A DNA stretch of 64,000 nt from positions 434,001-498,000 of the forward strand of contig JACGXE010000002.1 of NCBI GenBank assembly GCA_014138095.1, given 5' to 3'. The position numbers and the translations under genes were made by a program. Of the stretch, positions 52,882 to 61,730 are shown in pieces. The notes under the pieces were generated by a model. The model saw nothing but the letters and a program-made list of their open reading frames with translations, did no database searches and was not told the DNA's origin. Numbering within the stretch: the stretch's first letter is position 1; each line of letters opens with the position of its first letter. Source of the DNA: Ochrobactrum sp. RH2CCR150 (GTDB taxonomy: Bacteria > Pseudomonadota > Alphaproteobacteria > Rhizobiales > Rhizobiaceae).

Positions 52882-53697
52882 CTATGAGGTTGGATTATCG
52901 CGCTGATAAATCCAGTCATGGTCTGGATGGTTCTTAAAGCGCCATTTGCGCAGCGGTCCGGCCATGACATTGAGATAATACATCTCATAGCCATAGGGCG
53001 AACTGCAGGGGTGATGCCCTTTCGGAACCAGCACGACATCACCATCTGAAACGGCCATGGTCTCATCAAGACTGCCGTCTTCGGTGAAGACACGCTGGAT
53101 GCCATAGCCCTGCGCCGGATTGAGCCGGTGGTAATAAGTCTCCTCCAGATAGGTCATATCCGGATAATTGTCCTCGTCATGCCGGTGCGGCGGGTAAGAC
53201 GACCAGTTGCCCTGTGGCGTGAACACTTCCGTAACCAGCAGGCTGTCGGCAACGTCGCGGCCTTCCATCGCGATATTGTGGATGTAGCGCGTGTTGGCGC
53301 CCTTGCCGCGCTGCTCCAGCGTCAGGCCTTCGGGGCCAAGTTTCTGCGCCTTGCGTCCGGGTTTGCCCGGCGCGGTGCAGACGGCGAGGACGCAATCGGT
53401 CGTGGCCATGGCGATCCAGTCGCTTTCGGCTGGAACATAGACGCAGTGCGGCGGCAGCTTGTCGAAAACGCTCATGCGTTCGCCCATATCGCCGAAATCT
53501 TCGCCGGATGCGGTAATTCTGGCCTTGCCTTCCACCAGAACCAGAATGACCTCGGTGTCGTCGGTGCGCTCAGAGACCGTGTCGCCCGGTTTCAGCCGGT
53601 AGAGGCCGAAGCCGACATAGCCCCATTCGGCGCTTTCCGGTGTGATGTCGTGGACTTTGCCATGCGCGCCCTGTGGCTTGCGTAACAGATTGGCCAT
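52882..53697 (-). CDS. iolB: 5-deoxy-glucuronate isomerase
   Basis: 271 residues. KduI/IolB pattern: WGYVGFGLYRLKPGDT, YPPHRHDEDNYPDMTYLEET (metal-binding His/Glu) and DGDVVLVPKGHHPCSSPYGY. It isomerises 5-deoxy-D-glucuronate in myo-inositol breakdown. It is the last of iolC-D-E-B, transcribed leftward, 3 bp after iolE. Confidence 0.94.
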   Translation of the reverse strand: MANLLRKPQGAHGKVHDITPESAEWGYVGFGLYRLKPGDTVSERTDDTEVILVLVEGKARITASGEDFGDMGERMSVFDKLPPHCVYVPAESDWIAMATTDCVLAVCTAPGKPGRKAQKLGPEGLTLEQRGKGANTRYIHNIAMEGRDVADSLLVTEVFTPQGNWSSYPPHRHDEDNYPDMTYLEETYYHRLNPAQGYGIQRVFTEDGSLDETMAVSDGDVVLVPKGHHPCSSPYGYEMYYLNVMAGPLRKWRFKNHPDHDWIYQRDNPTS

Positions 53698-53700
53698 GTC

Positions 53701-54603
53701 TCAGTCTCCCTTGTCGAGCCCTGCTTCCCTGGCGAATGCTTTCAGCGATTTCAGCCCAAGCGTCTGATATTCGAACGGGTTGCGGATATCCGGGTCCTGT
53801 TCGGCTTCGATGACGAGCCAGCCCTGATAGCCGTGTCCGGCTGCTTGCTTCAGAACGGGCACGAAATCGACTGCACCGTCCTTGTCGCCGGGAACCGTGA
53901 ATACGCCGCGACGCACGCCTTCAAGGAAGGACAGGCTCTGGTCGCTGACTTCGGTTGCAATGGTCGGGCGAACATTCTTGGCGTGGATATGACCGACGCG
54001 CGCCATATGCTTTTTTGCTGCGCGCTCAGGATCGCCGCCTCCGAACAGGCAGTGGCCGGTGTCGAGCAGGAGTTTGGTTGCCGGGCCGGTATGTTGCATC
54101 AGCAAGTCGATTTCGTCCTCGCTTTGCACAATCGTGCCCATATGGTGGTGATAGACGAGCGCGATCCCCTGTGCCGCCGCATGGGCAGCCAGCGCTTCAA
54201 CGCCTGCGCCGAAGGCTGCCCAGCGGGCCTCTTCCAGCACAGGGCGCTCGGAAAGCGGCTTGTCATTGTCACCATGAATGGCGTTGGAGGTTTCGCAGAC
54301 GATGATCACCTTCGAGCCCATGGCTTTCAGAAGATCGAGCGCTGGCTGCATCGCGGCCTTCTCGTCTTCGACCGAATTGACGAGCAGGTTAAGCGAGTGC
54401 CAGCCGGAGACATAACGCAAACCGCGCGGTTCCAGTACAGCCTTGAGGGCTTGTGGCTCCTGCGGGAATTTATGGCCCTTTTCTATGCCGTCGAAGCCGA
54501 TTTTCGCTGCTTCATCAAGGCATTGGTCCAGCGTGATATGCGCGCCAAGGCTGCGGTCGTCATCATTGGACCAGGCAATGGGATTGGTGCCGTAAAGGAT
54601 CAT
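53701..54603 (-). CDS. iolE: myo-Inosose-2 dehydratase
   Basis: 300 residues. Xylose-isomerase-like TIM barrel: [55 protein letters not shown] and [20 protein letters not shown], ending in [15 protein letters not shown]. It dehydrates 2-keto-myo-inositol (inosose). Three bp from iolD and iolB on either side. Confidence 0.95.
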   Translation of the reverse strand: MILYGTNPIAWSNDDDRSLGAHITLDQCLDEAAKIGFDGIEKGHKFPQEPQALKAVLEPRGLRYVSGWHSLNLLVNSVEDEKAAMQPALDLLKAMGSKVIIVCETSNAIHGDNDKPLSERPVLEEARWAAFGAGVEALAAHAAAQGIALVYHHHMGTIVQSEDEIDLLMQHTGPATKLLLDTGHCLFGGGDPERAAKKHMARVGHIHAKNVRPTIATEVSDQSLSFLEGVRRGVFTVPGDKDGAVDFVPVLKQAAGHGYQGWLVIEAEQDPDIRNPFEYQTLGLKSLKAFAREAGLDKGD

Positions 54604-54606
54604 CGG

Positions 54607-56430
54607 TCAGTTTCTTTCCTTGAGCTGGGCTTCATAGTCACGGCGGGCTGCGCGCACCTGTTCACGCTCCGATACTTCCGGCACGGCGACATCCCACCAC
54701 CAGCCGCCGGTGCCGGGCGTCGGATAGGGGTCGGTATCGATGACGATAACGCTTGTCCGCAGGCTCTCGCGCGTTTCGGCAAGGGCCGCTTCCAGTTCCT
54801 TGATCGAGGTAACCTTGCGCGTATCCGCACCCATGGCACGGGCATGCGCGGCGAAGTCGATCTGCGACGGGTTCACATGGGCCGAATGGTCGAGCAGATT
54901 GTTGAACTCTGCGCCGCCGGTGGCCATCTGCAGCCTGTTGATGCAGCCAAAGCCCCGGTTGTCGGTCAGGACAACGGTGATTTTCTGGCCAAGCATGACG
55001 GCGGTCGCGAGTTCGGAATTCGCCATCATGTAGGAGCCATCGCCAACCATGACGATGACATCCCTATCCGGCTCCGCCATCTTGATGCCAAGGCCGCCCG
55101 CAATCTCATAGCCCATGCAGGAGAAGCCATATTCCATATGATAGGACATGGCGCGCCCGGCCTTCCACAGCTGGTGCAACTCGCCCGGCATCGTACCGGC
55201 TGCGCACATGACAACCGTATTGTCGCGTGACTGGCGTTGCACGGCACCGATGATCTGCATGTCGGTGGGCAGGGCATTGCCCTCCTCCGGCGCAGCGGTG
55301 ATCCGGTCTGCATCGGCAAACCATTTGTCTTTCAAGCGCGTGTCTACCGGCTGGCGCTTGTAGCCAGAAAGCCCGGCTCCGAGTGCCTGCAACCCGATCC
55401 GCGCATCCGCCACCAAAGGGAGCGCATTGTGCTTGGACCCGTCATAGGGCTGTACGTTGAGCGATAGCAGCTTGCGTCCGGGATGCTTGAACAGAGCCCA
55501 TGAGCCGGTGGTGAAATCCTGAAAGCGGGTGCCAACGCCGATCACCAGATCCGCTTCGGCGGCAACGGCATTGGCGCTATCAGCACCTGTCACGCCGACC
55601 GGGCCAAAATTGAGCGCGTGATCCCATGGCAACGCGGATTTCCCCGCCTGCGTTTCGATGACGGGAATGCCGTGCGTTTCGGCAAATTGTTTCAAAGCCT
55701 CATATGCGCCGGAATAATGCACGCCGCCGCCCGCGACGATCACGGGCTTGGATGCACTCTTTATGGCTGCGATGGCGGTTGCCAGCTCCAGCTCATCCGG
55801 TGGAGGGCGACGCCAATGCCAGACTTTGGGCACAAAGAATTCCAGCGGCCAGTCATAGGCTTCCGTTTGAACATCCTGACAGAAAGCGAGCGTCACCGGG
55901 CCGCAATCGGCAGGGTCGGTCATGGTGCGGAAGGCGCGGGGCAAGGCAGTGAGAAGCTGTTCCGGTCGGGTGATGCGGTCGAAATAGCGGCTCACCGGGC
56001 GGAAACAGTCATTGACGGTCATGGTGCCGTCGCCAAAATCCTCGATTTGCTGAAGCACAGGATCAGGACCGCGATTGGCAAAAACATCGCCCGGAATGAG
56101 CAGAACGGGCAGGCGGTTCACATGGGCCAATGCCGCCGCCGTTACCATATTGGTCGCGCCGGGGCCGATGGAGGATGTGACGGCGCAGGCGCGCTTCCGG
56201 CCAAGCTGCTTGGTATAGGCAATGGCCGCATGGGCCATGGTCTGCTCGTTATGGCCGCGCCATGTCGGCAGTTGCTCGCGGATGCCGTAAAGCGCTTCGC
56301 CTAGCCCCGCCACATTGCCATGCCCGAAAATAGCCCAGACGCCTGCGATGAATGTGTCGCCTTCCGGCGTCATCTGGTTCGCGAGATAACGCACCAGCGC
56401 TTGCGCGGCGGTCAGTCGAACGGTTGTCAT
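54607..56430 (-). CDS. iolD: 3D-(3,5/4)-trihydroxycyclohexane-1,2-dione hydrolase
   Basis: 607 residues from the ATG at 56430, preceded by GGGAGGAG; a longer upstream frame has no better site. Thiamine-diphosphate enzyme: TFIAGVWAIFGHGNVAGLGE, SSIGPGATNMVTAAALAH, VTGADSANAVAAEADLVIGV and VMVGDGSYMMANSELATAVM with GDG...NN. It opens the ring of THcHDO in inositol breakdown. Between iolC and iolE in the operon. Confidence 0.95.
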   Translation of the reverse strand: MTTVRLTAAQALVRYLANQMTPEGDTFIAGVWAIFGHGNVAGLGEALYGIREQLPTWRGHNEQTMAHAAIAYTKQLGRKRACAVTSSIGPGATNMVTAAALAHVNRLPVLLIPGDVFANRGPDPVLQQIEDFGDGTMTVNDCFRPVSRYFDRITRPEQLLTALPRAFRTMTDPADCGPVTLAFCQDVQTEAYDWPLEFFVPKVWHWRRPPPDELELATAIAAIKSASKPVIVAGGGVHYSGAYEALKQFAETHGIPVIETQAGKSALPWDHALNFGPVGVTGADSANAVAAEADLVIGVGTRFQDFTTGSWALFKHPGRKLLSLNVQPYDGSKHNALPLVADARIGLQALGAGLSGYKRQPVDTRLKDKWFADADRITAAPEEGNALPTDMQIIGAVQRQSRDNTVVMCAAGTMPGELHQLWKAGRAMSYHMEYGFSCMGYEIAGGLGIKMAEPDRDVIVMVGDGSYMMANSELATAVMLGQKITVVLTDNRGFGCINRLQMATGGAEFNNLLDHSAHVNPSQIDFAAHARAMGADTRKVTSIKELEAALAETRESLRTSVIVIDTDPYPTPGTGGWWWDVAVPEVSEREQVRAARRDYEAQLKERN

Positions 56431-56450
56431 GTCTCCTCCCGACATATGAA

Positions 56451-58355
56451 TCAGTGTCTGCGCACTTTGTCCCAGACATCGCACAGGTTTTTGTAGCGCG
56501 CGACCATTTCGGCAATGGCCTCATCATCGCTGATCTTGCCGTTCAGCCATTTGCGCGCTGCGTCACCAAAGATGGTTCTGCCGACGGCAAAGCCTTTCAC
56601 AAGATCGAAGCCTGCCGCAATTGCGAGGCTCGATTCCAGCTCCTCCGCTGGTGCGTCAAGCCCAAGGACGACAATACCACGGGTGTATGGATCGTTGCGG
56701 GTGATGGCTTCACAGGCATTGGCCCAAGCCGCCTTGGTCTTCATCGGTTCCAGCTTCCACCAGTCGGGATAGACGCCGATATCGTAGAAACGCTGAATGA
56801 CGCGCGCCGCAGTCTCGTCATCGACGGGGCCTGCCTTGGAAGGAATGATCTCCAGCAGGAATTCCAGCCGGTTGCGTCGCGCCGCCGTGAAAAGCCGTTT
56901 GACGGTGGCTTCCTGTTCAGCCTTCATGTCTGCGGTATCGTCTGGGTGGTAGAAGCACAGGAGCTTCACCACATGCTCGACCGGCCATTCCACGAGCCCA
57001 CCGCAATCCGCGCCAAGGTCCGGTTCAAGCTTCAGCGGGCGTGATCCCGGCCATTCTGTTGGTCGTCCGATCCATAGTCCGGAACCAGCCGCGCGATAGA
57101 GCGCATCACGGCCCAGCCTGCCATCGCACAGAATGCCATAGCCGCCGCTTCCGCCGGAAACCTGCAAGGCGGCGTCGAGGCACAAACGTTTGAATTCGCC
57201 GATCTTGGTGTTATCCACGCCAGCTTCGGCAGCCATTTCTTCCAACTGTATGCGATGATCGAAAGCAAAGACCCGCATATGTGGCCACTCACCATTGCGG
57301 TTGGTGGACCAGTGCACCTGTTCCAGTTGCGCATCCTTGCGAAGCGCCTGATCGCGAATGCCGGTGCGGAAGAAATATTGCATTTCTTCCCAGCTTGGAT
57401 AAGCGGGTGTGCAGCCATGCCGGGAGACGGCGAAGGCGCCGCAGGCATTGGCGAATTTCAGGCTGGTCGGCCAGTCTTCGCCTTTCAGCCAGCCGCGCAG
57501 CAGACCGGACATAAAGCCGTCGCCTGCACCCAGCACATTGAAAACTTCGATGGGAAAGCCTTCGCCGCTTTGGCCCTTGTCGAGATCGTCCGGAATATCG
57601 CCTTCGAAAACCACCGCACCCATCGGCCCGCGTTTGCAGACAAGGACGGCATCGGTGATCTTGCGAACAGCGTTGAGGGCTGCGAGCGTGTCGGTCGAGC
57701 CACCCGCAATGTGAAACTCTTCTTCCGTGCCGACGATGAGGTCAAACAGCGGCAGGCTCGATTGCAGCTTTGCCGTGACGGCTACCGACTCGATGAAACG
57801 GTTTTCGCCATCGCCATGCCCCGACAGGCCCCAGAGATTGGGACGAAAGTCGATATCGAGCGCGGTGCGGCTGCCATTCTGGCGCGCAAGGCGCAACGCC
57901 TTGAGGACCGCCGCTTCTGTGCGCGGATGCGACAGATGGGTGCCGGTTGCGAGAACACATCCGGCCTCAGCGATGAAATCCGGGTCGATATCGTCTTCGC
58001 AAAGCGCCATGTCGGCGCAGTTCTCGCGGTAGAAAATGAGCGGGAAATGCTGCTGGTCACGTATGCCGAGAATGACGAGTGCGGTCAAACGTTGCGGATC
58101 GGTGACGATGCCGCGTGTGTCCACGCCTTCCCGTTCCAACTCGTGCAGCAGGAAACGGCCCATATGTTCGTCGCCGACCCGCGTGATCAGCGCGGATTTG
58201 AGGCCGAGCCGGGCGGTGCCCGTCGCGATATTGGTCGGTGAGCCGCCAACATATTTGTTGAAGGAGGCCATATCTTCGAGAAGGCCGCCGATCTGCGCGC
58301 CATAGAGGTCCACCGAAGACCGGCCAATCGTTATCAAGTCGAGCGGCTTCTCCAT
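56451..58355 (-). CDS. iolC: Bifunctional 5-dehydro-2-deoxygluconokinase with DUF2090 domain
   Basis: 634 residues from the ATG at 58355 (GGGAGG upstream). Residues 1-320 are a PfkB kinase: ITIGRSSVDLYGAQIGG, NKYVGGSPTNIATGTARLG and NVLGAGDGFMSGLLRGWLKG (anion-hole Asp). Residues about 330-634 are the DUF2090 domain (WPHMRVFAFDHRIQLEEM, DDETAARVIQRFYDIGVYPD), related to 2-deoxy-5-keto-6-phosphogluconate aldolases. So kinase and probable aldolase step are in one chain. First gene of the leftward iol operon. Confidence 0.93.
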   Translation of the reverse strand: MEKPLDLITIGRSSVDLYGAQIGGLLEDMASFNKYVGGSPTNIATGTARLGLKSALITRVGDEHMGRFLLHELEREGVDTRGIVTDPQRLTALVILGIRDQQHFPLIFYRENCADMALCEDDIDPDFIAEAGCVLATGTHLSHPRTEAAVLKALRLARQNGSRTALDIDFRPNLWGLSGHGDGENRFIESVAVTAKLQSSLPLFDLIVGTEEEFHIAGGSTDTLAALNAVRKITDAVLVCKRGPMGAVVFEGDIPDDLDKGQSGEGFPIEVFNVLGAGDGFMSGLLRGWLKGEDWPTSLKFANACGAFAVSRHGCTPAYPSWEEMQYFFRTGIRDQALRKDAQLEQVHWSTNRNGEWPHMRVFAFDHRIQLEEMAAEAGVDNTKIGEFKRLCLDAALQVSGGSGGYGILCDGRLGRDALYRAAGSGLWIGRPTEWPGSRPLKLEPDLGADCGGLVEWPVEHVVKLLCFYHPDDTADMKAEQEATVKRLFTAARRNRLEFLLEIIPSKAGPVDDETAARVIQRFYDIGVYPDWWKLEPMKTKAAWANACEAITRNDPYTRGIVVLGLDAPAEELESSLAIAAGFDLVKGFAVGRTIFGDAARKWLNGKISDDEAIAEMVARYKNLCDVWDKVRRH

Positions 58356-58421
58356 GAAATGCGCTTCCTCCCTCGGCACCTCTTATGATGACCGCAATGC
58401 GATTCTGTGCGCATAGCAGTT

Positions 58422-58476
58422 ATTCCATTTCTGATTAAAATGGATTTATTATTCCATTTCAACCGAAAAATAGAAT
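58422..58476. promoter_or_regulatory. Candidate iol operator elements upstream of iolC
   Basis: TCCATTT-N7-AAATGGA (58424-58444) is a near-complete inverted repeat and ATTCCATTT recurs at 58451, with TAGAAT at 58471. These half-sites match those around 59451-59476 in front of the RpiR regulator and iolG, so they are likely targets of the same regulator. Confidence 0.5.
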
Positions 58477-58539
58477 GCAAGCATTTCCAGCAAAAGTGCG
58501 TAGCGGTTTTGCGTAGGACAATGCGTAGAAACAAATAGA

Positions 58540-58580
58540 TAGAGCGGTTCCACGATTCCGCTTTAACTGGAACCGCTCTA
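58540..58580. repeat. 13-bp palindrome at the end of the iol regulator gene
   Basis: TAGAGCGGTTCCA (58540-58552) and TGGAACCGCTCTA (58568-58580) pair perfectly; the last bases contain the regulator's stop codon. It shares the AGAGCG/CGCTCT core with the palindrome at 46107. It may act as a terminator for the leftward regulator transcript. Confidence 0.6.
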
Positions 58581-59408
58581 GCCTGATTGGCGGGCGGTGC
58601 CGACTGCGACTGCAAGCGCAATGGCGAGGCAGAGAGTGGCGGAAAGAGAGCGGAAAGCGCCGAAATCCACTTCGGACACCAGTAAGGTCTGGCGTGAAAG
58701 CTTGCTCAGGGGGCTGACGATGGTATCCGTGATACCCACGACATCGATGCCGCGTGCGGCGGCTGATTCCGCCATCTCGACGGTTTCAGCGGAGTAGGGG
58801 GAAAAGGTGATCGCCAAAAGCACATCGCCTTTGCGGATGGCGTGCATGTTTTCCAGCTTGCCGACAGCGCTGTGCAGCATGGCCGGAACCTGCATCTTTT
58901 CCAGCGCATAAGCGAGATAGCTTGCCACCGGAAATGCGCGGCGGATACCGACCAGATGGATCGTCTCTGCGCGCGCGAGAATCTCGACGGCCCTTTCAAG
59001 CGCTTCCGGTTCTATGGTCTTGAGCAGGCTTTCAAGTGATGTGCGCCCGGCTTCGGCAAATTCGGCCAGCAAGGCAGGTGCGCTGTTGGCTGCCGTCTCC
59101 CGCAGATGTTCAAGGCGGGTCGAGTAATCCGGCCAGCCGCCGGCATAGGATTCGCGGAAAAGCTTCTGCATTTCCGAAAAGCCGGAAAAGCCGAGCAATT
59201 GGCAGAACCGCATGAAGGCAGAGCTTTGAACGCCCGCGCCGTCGGCCATTTCCGCAACTGTCGAAACCGCGATACGGTCCTGATTGGCTGCGACAAAATC
59301 CGCGCATTGCTTGAGCCGTTTCGGCAGACGGTCTGAAACTTCCAGCAGACGCGCTTCAAATTCCTTGACGGTCGTCGGGGCTGGGGATGAAGCGGATACA
59401 CTATCCAT
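58578..59408 (-). CDS. iolR: MurR/RpiR-family regulator of inositol genes (IolR-like)
   Basis: 276 residues from the ATG at 59408; an upstream TTG at 59438 would add 10 residues. HTH_6 N-terminal domain (ADFVAANQDRIAVSTVAEMA, AGVQSSAFMRFCQLLGF) and SIS domain (ETIHLVGIRRAFPVASYLAY, HAIRKGDVLLAITFSPYS). Rhizobial IolR proteins of this family repress inositol genes and respond to a pathway intermediate. Lies between iolC and iolG; palindromes occur in both flanking promoters. Confidence 0.87.
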   Translation of the reverse strand: MDSVSASSPAPTTVKEFEARLLEVSDRLPKRLKQCADFVAANQDRIAVSTVAEMADGAGVQSSAFMRFCQLLGFSGFSEMQKLFRESYAGGWPDYSTRLEHLRETAANSAPALLAEFAEAGRTSLESLLKTIEPEALERAVEILARAETIHLVGIRRAFPVASYLAYALEKMQVPAMLHSAVGKLENMHAIRKGDVLLAITFSPYSAETVEMAESAAARGIDVVGITDTIVSPLSKLSRQTLLVSEVDFGAFRSLSATLCLAIALAVAVGTARQSG

Positions 59409-59450
59409 TGCGGACTTTCCAAAAGGGTATCTTGACAATCTTTATGCTAC

Positions 59451-59476
59451 ATTCTAGCAAAATAGAATAAATATTC
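59451..59476. promoter_or_regulatory. Candidate IolR operators between iolR and iolG
   Basis: ATTCTA-N6-TAGAAT (59451-59468) is a perfect palindrome, and GAATAAATATTC (59465-59476) overlaps it. They lie in the divergent region 43 bp from the regulator start and about 120 bp upstream of iolG. The N6 spacing equals that of the GGAA-N6-TTCC site described for Sinorhizobium IolR, though the half-sites differ. Confidence 0.6.
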
Positions 59477-59593
59477 CAATATGCCTTGCGCGTGATCCCC
59501 AATAAACGGGGCAATTTAGCGGTAAATGCATCGGTGGGAATATCAAGCATTTTTGTAGCCGTCCAACGGCTGTTTCCTGGGAGGAATAAGGCA

Positions 59594-60598
59594 ATGGTGA
59601 CACGTCTGGCACTGCTTGGCGCAGGTCGCATCGGCAAGGTTCATGCGGGCGCGATAGCGTCGGACAGGCGCGCCAGACTGGTCGCGGTCGCCGACGCCAA
59701 TGAAGCGGCGGCGCATGCCATTGCCGACGCCGCCGGTGCGCAAGTGCGCACAATCGAAGAGATCGAAAAGTCGGATGACGTTGACGCCGTGCTGATCTGC
59801 ACGCCGACCAACACCCATGCCGATCTGATCGAGCGCTTTGCGCGGGCGGGCAAGGCCGTGTTCTGCGAAAAACCGATTGATCTCGACATCGCCCGGGTGC
59901 GCGCTTGCCTGAAAGTTATCAAGGAGACGGGCGCGAAGGTGATGCTCGGCTTCAACCGCCGTTTCGATCCGCATTTTGCAGCCGTCCGCAAGGCGATTGA
60001 TGACGGCCAGATCGGCAAGGTCGAAATGGTGACGATCACGAGCCGCGATCCCGGCGCGCCGCCAGCCGAATATATCAAGGTTTCAGGCGGGATTTTCCGC
60101 GACATGACGATCCATGATTTCGACATGGCGCGTTTTCTTCTCGGCGAGGAGATCGACAGCGTTTCGGCTTCGGCCTCGGTGCTCGTGGACCCGAAAATTG
60201 GAGAACTTGGCGATTTTGATAGTGCCAGCGTCATCCTGACAACGGCGTCCGGTCGTCAATGCGTTATCTCCAATTCGCGTCGCGCTTCCTATGGCTACGA
60301 TCAGCGTATCGAAGTGCATGGATCGCTGGGTGCGGCATCGGCGGAAAACCAGCGTCCGGTATCGATTGAGGTGGCTTCGAAGGATGGTTACACCCGCCCG
60401 CCGCTGCACGATTTCTTCATGACGCGCTATACACAGGCCTATGCGGCAGAAATCGCGTCTTTCATCGATGCGCTGGATAGCGGCAAAGCGCCGTCGCCTT
60501 CCGCCGAGGATGGCTTGCAGGCCTTGGCACTGGCCGAGGCGGCTTTGCGCTCGGTTAAAGAGGGGCGCACGGTGAAAGTTGCGGACGTTCTGGCTTAA
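59594..60598 (+). CDS. iolG: Inositol 2-dehydrogenase (Gfo/Idh/MocA family)
   Basis: 334 residues from the ATG at 59594 (GGGAGGAATAAG upstream); earlier codons lie in the operator region. NAD-binding LALLGAGRIGKVHAGAIASD, AVFCEKPIDLDIARV (EKP motif) and C-terminal GGIFRDMTIHDFDMARFLLG with the catalytic Asp/His. It oxidises myo-inositol to inosose, feeding iolE. Divergent from the regulator and on the opposite side from iolCDEB. Confidence 0.93.
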   Translation: MVTRLALLGAGRIGKVHAGAIASDRRARLVAVADANEAAAHAIADAAGAQVRTIEEIEKSDDVDAVLICTPTNTHADLIERFARAGKAVFCEKPIDLDIARVRACLKVIKETGAKVMLGFNRRFDPHFAAVRKAIDDGQIGKVEMVTITSRDPGAPPAEYIKVSGGIFRDMTIHDFDMARFLLGEEIDSVSASASVLVDPKIGELGDFDSASVILTTASGRQCVISNSRRASYGYDQRIEVHGSLGAASAENQRPVSIEVASKDGYTRPPLHDFFMTRYTQAYAAEIASFIDALDSGKAPSPSAEDGLQALALAEAALRSVKEGRTVKVADVLA

Positions 60599-60647
60599 GC
60601 GTTGATTTCCGTTTGCCTTTCCGGTCGCGAGGCTGCGATATGCGGAT

Positions 60648-61724
60648 ATGGCTTACAAAATCGATGACCTGCCGCTTGAGGAACTTTTCCTGGCCGTGAC
60701 TGGCGCGACTGCCGCGCTGACACGGCTGGATGAGCGGCTGGCGCGTTCTGCCATATGTGACGGATTGATACGGCGCATGCATATGCATGACGCCGTTTCA
60801 TCCATGTGGCTGGAAGGCGAACTGGTGCATCTGGAAGACCTCGTACTCCATGATGCGCTGATGGATAGCCGCACGCCGAGCCATGCCCTGACCGTCGCCC
60901 ATGCGGTGCTGCGCATGCGCCGCCAGATTGCGAGCCGTGCTGCAGGCTGGGCGATGAGCCCTGTCGGTATGCGGCAGCTCTTGGGGCTTAACCCCGATAT
61001 CGCCGAAACACCGGAGCCGGAGCCATCCATCCTGTCCGACGATGATGACAGTGATCCGCTGCTCGATGATATCGATGCGCTTCTGGCGCGGACTGATGCC
61101 CTGTTGAAAGGCGTGACGAGTGAAGCCCGCAAGCCGAAGCCGTTGCCACGCGATACGCTGATCTATGAAGACGACTGGGACGAGGCCGAACGTCTGCAAG
61201 AATGGCGCGATATCTTCGATTCAACCCGGCATTTGCCGCCGCTCTTGCGCGCCGCAATCATGCATGACGCCTGGTTTTCGATGCAGGTGGTGCAGCGTTC
61301 ATCCTGGATTGGCCGCCTGTTGACGGCGTCGTTCCTGAGCCAGTCGGGCATTGCCGCCCATCACCTGCCAGCGATCAGTGTCGGATTGCAGACGAAAAAG
61401 CCCAATGAGCGCCGTGCGCCGAACCGGCTGATGCGCCTCAAGGTTTTTCTGGCGGCAATCGAAGAAGCTGCCGAAGCGGGCATGAAGGAGCATGACCGCC
61501 TGATGCTGGCGCGCGAGCAGTTGCAGCGCAAGCTGAAGGGCCGCCGCTCCTCATCGCGTTTGCCGCAATTGATGGAGCTGATCCTGAACAATCCGCTGGT
61601 TTCAAGCCAGATGATCGAGAAGGAATTGCAAGTCACGCAGCAGGGCGCGTTGAAGTTGGTCAGTGAACTCAACCTGCGGGAAATGACGGGGCGCGGTCGT
61701 TTCCGCGCCTGGGGTGTTCTGTAG
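60648..61724 (+). CDS. DUF1612/helix-turn-helix protein (RHE_PE00001 type)
   Basis: 358 residues. N-terminal helical region RLARSAICDGLIRRMHMHDA, WLEGELVHLEDLVLHDAL, a mid acidic linker (SDDDDSDPLLDDIDAL), then WRDIFDSTRHLPPLLRAAIM and a C-terminal winged-helix segment NNPLVSSQMIEKELQVTQQG with LNLREMTGRGRFRAWGVL. The pattern resembles rhizobial proteins annotated as RHE_PE00001/DUF1612. Function unknown; a DNA-binding or Fic-like role has been suggested for relatives by fold only. It may be co-transcribed with iolG (49-bp gap). Confidence 0.75.
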   Translation: MAYKIDDLPLEELFLAVTGATAALTRLDERLARSAICDGLIRRMHMHDAVSSMWLEGELVHLEDLVLHDALMDSRTPSHALTVAHAVLRMRRQIASRAAGWAMSPVGMRQLLGLNPDIAETPEPEPSILSDDDDSDPLLDDIDALLARTDALLKGVTSEARKPKPLPRDTLIYEDDWDEAERLQEWRDIFDSTRHLPPLLRAAIMHDAWFSMQVVQRSSWIGRLLTASFLSQSGIAAHHLPAISVGLQTKKPNERRAPNRLMRLKVFLAAIEEAAEAGMKEHDRLMLAREQLQRKLKGRRSSSRLPQLMELILNNPLVSSQMIEKELQVTQQGALKLVSELNLREMTGRGRFRAWGVL

Positions 61725-61730
61725 TCACTG

